Source: Gammaproteobacteria bacterium UBA2810 (lineage in GTDB: Bacteria > Pseudomonadota > Gammaproteobacteria > Enterobacterales > Succinivibrionaceae). From it: a stretch of DNA of 18,689 nucleotides. A program made the position numbers and the translations under genes. The notes under the pieces are model-generated. The model was not told the origin of the DNA and ran no database searches. It worked only from the letters and a program-made list of their open reading frames with translations. Positions 13,859 to 18,689 of the stretch are shown one piece after another; position 1 is the first letter of the stretch, and each line of letters begins with the position of its first letter. The stretch spans positions 2,127-20,815 of the forward strand of contig DEHC01000028.1 in assembly GCA_002351705.1 (NCBI GenBank), in the 5' to 3' direction.

Positions 13859-14641
13859 ATGCTTGATGAAATAATCCGCCAGTCCGTTCTCTTTGTCGTA
13901 TCCTTTGCCGCGAACCTCATGGCCTCTGTCTCCGGAGGCGGCGCTGGTTTCATCCAGTTCCCGCTCCTCATCCTCCTCGGGCTCCCCTTCGCCGCCGCGC
14001 TCGGCACCCACAAGGTCGCCGTGGTTTTCCTCGGCATCGGCGCGATGCTCGGGAAGAAGAAGTCGCCGGTGCGCCCAAGGGGGCTTGACCGGACGGTCTC
14101 GGCCATCATGCTTTTTGTAGGCTGCCCGGCTGTGGTTCTCGGATCAGTCATCATCGTCCGCGTGCCTGCGCACGCTGCCGAGCTGGTCCTCGGCATCATC
14201 ACCATCGCCTGCGGTGTCTACACTTTCTTCAAGAAAGGCTTCGGCGAGCCGGTGCAGGGCGATCGCTCGGTGCTCAGAAACCTGACAGGCGCCGCTCTCA
14301 TCTTCCTCGTCGGGCTCTTCTCCGGCTCGCTCTCCTCGGGAGCTGGGCTCTTCGCGACGCTCGTCATGGTCGGCGTGTTCCGGCTTGATCTCAAGTCCTC
14401 AATCCTCCACTCCATGATTTTCGTGGCGACGCTCTGGAATGCAGTAGGAGCTTTCACCATCGGCTCGATGGCGCCGATCCACTGGCAGTGGCTCCCCGTG
14501 ATGATCATCGCGACGCTCCTCGGCTCATCCCTCGGGACGGTGCTCCTCATAAAGCTTCCTGTGAGGACGGTAAAGGTCATATTCTCGGGAGTCGCGGTTC
14601 TTTCAGGCTGCCTCCTCATCTTCGAGTCATTCGGGGCTTAG
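13859..14641 (+). CDS. TauE/SafE (TSUP) family membrane permease
   Basis: A 260-residue inner-membrane protein with about seven or eight hydrophobic segments and two related halves, as expected for the TSUP family, which exports or imports small organosulfur or organic anions such as sulfite or sulfoacetate. Each half begins with a Gly/Ser-rich re-entrant-type motif: ASVSGGGAGFIQFPLLILLG near residues 17-36 and LFSGSLSSGAGLFATLVMVG near the start of the second half. THKVAVVFLGIGA follows the first, a frequent family feature. ATG 13859 is preferred over ATG 13706: GGAG lies 6 nt upstream, the extra 51 residues would be polar and unlike the family, and the candidate promoter (13748-13776) lies between the two. 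The substrate cannot be predicted; no sulfur genes are adjacent. No clear terminator is seen in 14642-14820. Confidence 0.85.
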   Translation: MLDEIIRQSVLFVVSFAANLMASVSGGGAGFIQFPLLILLGLPFAAALGTHKVAVVFLGIGAMLGKKKSPVRPRGLDRTVSAIMLFVGCPAVVLGSVIIVRVPAHAAELVLGIITIACGVYTFFKKGFGEPVQGDRSVLRNLTGAALIFLVGLFSGSLSSGAGLFATLVMVGVFRLDLKSSILHSMIFVATLWNAVGAFTIGSMAPIHWQWLPVMIIATLLGSSLGTVLLIKLPVRTVKVIFSGVAVLSGCLLIFESFGA

Positions 14642-14821
14642 AGGGAATCAGAGAGAGCGGCAGCCCTGCTGTCACTTCCGCTGCATGAAAAGCCGGATGC
14701 GCGGGCGGGGCATGAGCCTCACGGCAGTCCCGGGTAAATGAAAAACATCTTCCTGATGCGTTGCTGGAGCAGCATGCACGCTCCCACTGCATCCTTGCAT
14801 AAACAGTTGGGCGGCGCTGCT

Positions 14822-14856
14822 TGAAAAAGAAGAGGGCGGCCGTAGCCGCCCTCTTT
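14822..14856 (-). terminator. Intrinsic terminator of the leftward membrane protein gene
   Basis: Read leftward, AAGAGGGCGGC pairs with GCCGCCCTCTT in a perfect 11-bp stem with a TACG loop, followed by CTTTTTC. It lies 25 nt past the stop codon. The rightward tail is a short TTTG, so it may also work weakly for the TSUP gene. Confidence 0.9.
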
Positions 14857-14880
14857 GTCATGCCGTGAATACTTGAGGCA

Positions 14881-15732
14881 TTACTTCTTCAGTGAATTGC
14901 GGACAGCAATCCAGCCGCTGAACTGCGCGATCATGAGGAAGATGTTGATGATGAAGGCGAGGATCTTGCCGATGTAGGCGATTTCGCCGATCTTTGCCAC
15001 AATCAGCGCAGTGATGATGGCAATGAGGACAGCCACGATATAGGCGAGGACTACCTTGACGATATTGTGCAGCACCATCCCTGCGGCGTTATGGCAGGCA
15101 GCCGAGGCGGGAACTCCGTCAGCGAGCGACTCTGCGGCCGAGAAAACGGTGAAGGGCACAAAGAAGCAGAAGAAGACGATGTAGACAATGGAGGCCAGAA
15201 CATAGAACGGCCTTATGAGCATGAAAGGATGAACAAACTGGCTCAGGATCCAGAAGCCGAGCCCGAAGACAATTGCCATGGCAATGGCGAACGCGACGAG
15301 AAGAAGGACCCATGCACCGGAGATCTTGAGGCTGGCCTTGAAATTCGGGGAGACCAGTGCGCCGATGAAGCCGGGAAGAGGAGTCCCGCTGTTGAGAGCT
15401 GAGGTCATCCTGGTCAGGGCATCAGCGTTCCAGCCCATGGCGACAAGGAGCAGCGGGATGCCGGTGACAATGCCGAACAGGATGCCGCCGACTGCCGTGT
15501 CGTTGTAGATCATGGCTCCTATAACCACGAGGATGGTTGCGACAATCAAAACTATTATGTTGAGGACAATATACCCGAGGGTGAACATCAGGCTGCCGCC
15601 GAGTTTCGTGAACGGCATGCAGAAGCCCTTGGCGTAGCTGATGACAGAGCCTTCAGCGGTGCCTCCCTGTCCGTTTGCCCCTGCGAAGGGTGCCTGCTGG
15701 TTTTTGTCCTGAGTTTCAGGTGAGTCTGACAT
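14881..15732 (-). CDS. Polytopic membrane protein of unknown function
   Basis: A 283-residue protein. A polar, Gln/Gly-rich cytoplasmic N-terminus (about 1-45) precedes roughly six hydrophobic segments at about 48-74, 80-100, 139-163, 171-197, 223-247 and 252-275. The protein ends AVRNSLKK. A loop after the second segment carries WNADALTRMTSALNSGTPLP. That loop, and the arrangement of helices, resembles DUF4013/YIP1-like or BPSS1780-like bacterial membrane proteins, but I cannot fix the family by eye. GGAG lies 6-7 nt before ATG 15732. It has its own promoter candidate and a strong terminator, so it looks monocistronic. No catalytic motif is visible and no neighbour suggests a role. Confidence 0.8.
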   Translation of the reverse strand: MSDSPETQDKNQQAPFAGANGQGGTAEGSVISYAKGFCMPFTKLGGSLMFTLGYIVLNIIVLIVATILVVIGAMIYNDTAVGGILFGIVTGIPLLLVAMGWNADALTRMTSALNSGTPLPGFIGALVSPNFKASLKISGAWVLLLVAFAIAMAIVFGLGFWILSQFVHPFMLIRPFYVLASIVYIVFFCFFVPFTVFSAAESLADGVPASAACHNAAGMVLHNIVKVVLAYIVAVLIAIITALIVAKIGEIAYIGKILAFIINIFLMIAQFSGWIAVRNSLKK

Positions 15733-15785
15733 GATTTTCTCCAGTTGTCATTAATTTTCACAGCCGCTCCGGACACCGGGATGCA

Positions 15786-15865
15786 GCGTGGCCCGGCCAC
15801 GCGCTCCGCCGTCTCTTTCACGGAAGTGTCTGTGCGTATTTTAATCATTTCAGGAATTGTTACAA
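15786..15865 (-). promoter_or_regulatory. Candidate promoter and leader hairpin of the leftward membrane protein
   Basis: Read leftward, TTGTAA (15865-15860), a 16-nt spacer and TAAAAT (15843-15838) resemble a sigma-70 promoter. The leader of about 100 nt contains GCGTGGC-CCG-type hairpin arms GCGTGGC / GCCACGC (15786-15802), a perfect 7-bp stem with a 3-nt loop. Confidence 0.5.
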
Positions 15866-16095
15866 CGTGCCGTTGCCTGAATGCTGCTTTTCCTGACGTC
15901 TGTGATGATATCGGCAGCCCTGACGCCCGTCAAACAATATATTTTTCAATCAGGAAGTCATAGCGGGTCGTCTTTGTAAAATTTTCTGCTCCGGGCTGCT
16001 TTCGTACGGCTGCAGTGCATGCATACTCTGCCCCTTATGCTGTGGTAGACTGCCGTCCGTTTGCATTTCGTTTACAAGACGGGGCAGTGGGGGCT
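15866..16095 (+). other. Region upstream of feoAB, no clear signals
   Basis: Together with the leftward leader (15733-15865), this makes a gene-free stretch of about 360 nt. It contains AT-rich patches (about 15933-15951 and 15976-15989, the latter with TAAAAT). I found no good -35 partner and no recognisable Fur box. An in-frame ATG at 16015 extends the feoAB frame upstream but lacks a ribosome-binding site. Confidence 0.4.
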
Positions 16096-18591
16096 ATGAG
16101 ACTCTCTGAATTGAAAACAGGCGAGAAGGGCGTCGTCGTCAAGGTGACAGGGCAGGGCAGCTTCAGGAAGCGCATCCTCGAGATGGGCTTTGTCAAGGGC
16201 CACACGGTGACCGTGGTCAGGAACGCGCCTCTCCTTGATCCTGTCGAGTATGAGGTGATGGGCTCTGAGATCGCGCTCCACCGGCACGATGCGGACATGA
16301 TCGAGGTCGTGGGCGAGCATGAGGCCGCGGCAGAGGAAGGCGACAACAGGCCGCTCAGCGACAGTGAGGTCCTGACCCAGGAGCAGATGGAGGCCCTGGC
16401 CGCAAGGCGCGACCGGGTGATCAAGGTTGCCTTCGTCGGCAACCCCAACTGTGGCAAGACCAGCATCTACAACGCGCTCTCCGGGGCGAACGAGCACGTC
16501 GGGAACTACAGCGGCGTGACGGTTGACGCCAGGGAGAGGCGCGTGGAGCGTGACGGCTATACCTTCATCCTCGTCGACCTCCCCGGCACCTACTCCCTCA
16601 CGGCCTACACGCCCGAGGAGCGCTATGTCCGCCGCTACCTCATAGAGCAGAAGCCCGATATAGTCCTCAATGTCCTCGACGCGTCGAACCTCGAGCGCAA
16701 CCTCTACCTCACCACGCAGCTCATCGACATGGACCTGCGCGTCGTCGGCGCGCTCAACATGTACGATGACCTCGAGAAGAGCGGCGACAAACTTGACTAC
16801 GTGCAGCTCAGCAGGCTCCTCGGCATCCCGATGGTGCCGACTGTCGGGAAGTCAGGGCTCGGGCTCGGCCACCTGCTGCACCTTGCCGTCATCCTCTATG
16901 AGCGCGGCGACTACGCCGGGGAGAACGACACGCTGAACCCCGCGATACTCCGGGAGATGGCGGATCTGCACGCAAAGGTGAATGAGGCGGAGCAGAAGGG
17001 GAAGGATCCTCAGTGCGCGCCGGAGAAATGCGCCTCCTGCCCGGTGAGGCCCGCGATTTCCCTCCGCCAGATCTACCATCACGTGCACGTGAACCACGGC
17101 ATCACCCTGGAGCGGGCCATCAAGGACCTGCAGCAGGTTGTCTGGAAATACCCGGAGGTCCGCCGCGAGTTCTCCTCACGCTATATAGCGATAAAGCTCC
17201 TCGAGAACAACAGCGAGGTCGAGAAGGATGTCCTGGGGCATCCCGGCGGGCGCGCAGTAATCGCAAGGCGCGACGAGCTCGCTAAAACCCTTGAGAGGAA
17301 GAGCGGCCAGGACTCCGAGTCGATGATTTCGGACGCGAAGTACGCCTTCATCGCGGGAGCCCTGAAGGAGACCATGGTCAGGAGCACGGAGAAGAGGAAG
17401 TCACGCTCGGTGAGGATCGATGATCTGCTGACGAACCGCTTCTGGGGCTACCCGGTATTCCTCATCTTCATGTTCCTCATGTTCGAGGCCACATTCGTCC
17501 TCGGGGCCTATCCGCAGGAGTGGATAGAGGACGGGGTATCCTCGCTCGGCGCCTGGCTCGGGACTGAGATGCCGGAGGGGGCGTTCCGCGACATGATTAC
17601 TGACGGAGTGCTCGGCGGCGTCGGCGCGGTGCTCTCCTTCGTGCCGAGCATCCTCATCCTCTATCTCTTCATCTCCCTGATGGAGGACTCCGGCTACATG
17701 GCGAGGGCCGCGTTCCTCATGGACCGGATCATGCACACCTTCGGCCTTCACGGGCGCTCGTTCATCCCGATGCTGATGGGCTTCGGCTGCACGGTGCCAG
17801 CGGTGATGGCCTGCCGGACCATCGAGGACCGGCGCACCCGCATCATCACCATCCTCATCACGCCGTTCATGTCCTGCACGGCAAGGCTCCCTCTGTATAT
17901 CCTGGTCATCGGGGCGTTCTTCCCTGACTATGCGGCGCCCGTGCTGTTCTGCCTCTATATCTTCGGCATCCTTATGGCAGCCGCCGCGGCGAAGTTCCTC
18001 TCGTCGACCGTGTTCCCGAGCCAGGACATCCCCTTCATCATCGAGCTGCCTCCCTACCGCATGCCGGGTCTTAAGGTCATCGGCATGCACGCCTGGAGCA
18101 AGTGCTACGGCTACCTGAAGAAGCTCGGAGGCATTGTCCTTATTGCATCGCTCATTGTCTGGGCTCTCGGCTACTTCCCGAGGGGCACGGACGGCATGAC
18201 TACCGCCGCGCAGCAGGAGAACTCCTACATCGGCCGCATCAGCAAGGCGGTGGATCCAATCATGGAGCCCCTCGGCTTCACCTGGCAGATGACCGCGGGG
18301 CTCGTCACCGGCCTCAGCGCGAAGGAGCTCGTGGTGAGCACCCTCGGTGTCCTCTATCCGGCGGAGCCCGGTGAAAGCGCCGACACGCTCGGGAGCCGGC
18401 TCAATATCCCGCCTGCGGCGGCGCTTGCTTTCATGGTGTTCGTCCTCATCTACATGCCCTGCATCTCAGCGTTCGCCGCGATAGCGAGGGAGGCCGGACT
18501 CAGGTACGCGGCCGCGCAGGCCGTGGGATCCACGGTTCTCGCGTGGATCTGCGCCTTTGCGGTCTTCCGCATTGCGTCGTTATTCATTTAG
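16096..18591 (+). CDS. feoB: Fused FeoA–FeoB ferrous iron transporter
   Basis: An 831-residue fusion that imports Fe2+ across the inner membrane. Residues about 1-72 form the FeoA SH3-like domain (MRLSELKTGEKGVVVKV, FRKRILEMGF). After a charged linker comes the FeoB G domain: G1 GNPNCGKTS (115-123), G2 Thr within VGNYSGVTVD (about 135-144), G3 DLPG (161-164), G4 NMYD (221-224), then a GDI-like helical part. The membrane part has the usual two Gate regions, with GFGCTVPAVMACRTIEDRRT (from about 562) and MSCTARLPLY (from about 592). A Cys cluster, C-x4-C-x2-C (307, 312, 315), sits between the GDI-like part and the membrane domain. ATG 16096 is preferred over ATG 16015 because FeoA homology starts exactly there, although its ribosome-binding site is only G-rich. 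E. coli has separate feoA, feoB and feoC; no feoC is seen here. Confidence 0.95.
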   Translation: MRLSELKTGEKGVVVKVTGQGSFRKRILEMGFVKGHTVTVVRNAPLLDPVEYEVMGSEIALHRHDADMIEVVGEHEAAAEEGDNRPLSDSEVLTQEQMEALAARRDRVIKVAFVGNPNCGKTSIYNALSGANEHVGNYSGVTVDARERRVERDGYTFILVDLPGTYSLTAYTPEERYVRRYLIEQKPDIVLNVLDASNLERNLYLTTQLIDMDLRVVGALNMYDDLEKSGDKLDYVQLSRLLGIPMVPTVGKSGLGLGHLLHLAVILYERGDYAGENDTLNPAILREMADLHAKVNEAEQKGKDPQCAPEKCASCPVRPAISLRQIYHHVHVNHGITLERAIKDLQQVVWKYPEVRREFSSRYIAIKLLENNSEVEKDVLGHPGGRAVIARRDELAKTLERKSGQDSESMISDAKYAFIAGALKETMVRSTEKRKSRSVRIDDLLTNRFWGYPVFLIFMFLMFEATFVLGAYPQEWIEDGVSSLGAWLGTEMPEGAFRDMITDGVLGGVGAVLSFVPSILILYLFISLMEDSGYMARAAFLMDRIMHTFGLHGRSFIPMLMGFGCTVPAVMACRTIEDRRTRIITILITPFMSCTARLPLYILVIGAFFPDYAAPVLFCLYIFGILMAAAAAKFLSSTVFPSQDIPFIIELPPYRMPGLKVIGMHAWSKCYGYLKKLGGIVLIASLIVWALGYFPRGTDGMTTAAQQENSYIGRISKAVDPIMEPLGFTWQMTAGLVTGLSAKELVVSTLGVLYPAEPGESADTLGSRLNIPPAAALAFMVFVLIYMPCISAFAAIAREAGLRYAAAQAVGSTVLAWICAFAVFRIASLFI

Positions 18592-18609
18592 CCGCACTCA
18601 GCGCATGCC

Positions 18610-18641
18610 GCCGGGGAGCTTCCCTGCTCTCCGGCTTTTTT
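18610..18641 (+). terminator. Intrinsic terminator of feoAB
   Basis: GCCGGGGAGC pairs with GCTCTCCGGC in a 10-bp stem with one G-U pair and a 6-nt loop, followed by TTTTTT. It starts 19 nt after the feoAB stop. Confidence 0.92.
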
Positions 18642-18660
18642 GAGTTGATGAACATTCTCG

Positions 18661-18689
18661 CGGCTGTGTTACTGTTTACAGCCGATTTT
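18661..18689 (+). other. Second hairpin at the window edge
   Basis: CGGCTGT and ACAGCCG form a perfect 7-bp stem with a 10-nt loop, followed by ATTTT where the window ends. It could be a back-up terminator or belong to a feature beyond the edge. Confidence 0.3.

Noticed and set aside
15866..16095. Fur or FNR site before feoAB
   Set aside because: The AT-rich stretch near 15933-15951 matches the 19-bp Fur consensus at only about 8 positions, and no TTGAT-N4-ATCAA palindrome is present.
17401..18090. 229-codon leftward frame inside feoAB
   Set aside because: It is entirely antisense to the FeoB membrane domain, and its His/Asp/Glu/Arg-rich composition is typical of mirror frames.
1..18689. 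tRNA, rRNA, CRISPR array, insertion sequence or prophage attachment site
   Set aside because: Reading both strands by eye, I saw no cloverleaf-like segment, no regularly spaced repeat array, no transposase and no terminal inverted repeats. A tRNAscan or ISfinder search was not possible.

Overview
The window (18,689 bp) looks like chromosomal DNA from a GC-rich gammaproteobacterium. The best clue is the block proC–yggS (leftward) divergent from pilT–pilU (rightward), an arrangement known from Pseudomonas and Vibrio. NadB is of typical gammaproteobacterial length, and the coding strands favour GC-ending codons (CTC, GAG, GCC, GGC) almost throughout. An L-aspartate oxidase, a fused FeoA–FeoB ferrous-iron transporter and two CAP lipoproteins would fit an anaerobic or microaerobic gut or rumen bacterium such as a GC-rich member of Succinivibrionaceae. 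That placement is inference; no rRNA or other decisive marker is present.

Layout. 1–299: 5' part of an unrecognised leftward gene running off the edge. 447–2084: nadB (leftward) with its own promoter and terminator. 2318–4823: a leftward two-gene unit, a Wzy/PglL-like polytopic membrane protein followed after 7 nt by a membrane-anchored SIMPL-domain protein. 5108–8045: three rightward genes, CAP lipoprotein 1, a voltage-gated-type cation channel and CAP lipoprotein 2, separated by hairpins and with separate promoter candidates. 8144–9743: leftward yggS–proC. 9787–11982: rightward pilT–pilU ending in a strong terminator. 11983–12521: long intergenic stretch. 12522–13691: AT-richer orphan HipA/CtkA-like kinase, probably acquired. 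13859–14641: TauE/SafE-type permease. 14881–15732: leftward polytopic membrane protein. 16096–18591: feoAB fusion with terminator.

Most genes are housekeeping or familiar. The part worth a second look is 5108–8045. There a channel whose pore carries a native T-G-D-D-W-T-D filter sits between two paralogous CAP lipoproteins. One paralog keeps the CAP cavity residues and has an Asp/Tyr-rich linker; the other has lost a cavity histidine and the CAP1 tryptophan. The filter resembles the engineered Ca2+-selective CavAb filter (TLDDWSD), so a calcium-linked envelope module is a testable hypothesis, not an established system.

Several start codons are placed downstream of the longest possible ORF because clear ribosome-binding sites and domain boundaries support the internal ATG (SIMPL protein, Wzy/PglL-like protein, TSUP permease, feoAB). 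Promoters were found by eye from -10/-35 likeness and are tentative. Intrinsic terminators with perfect stems and T-runs are the most reliable non-coding calls.
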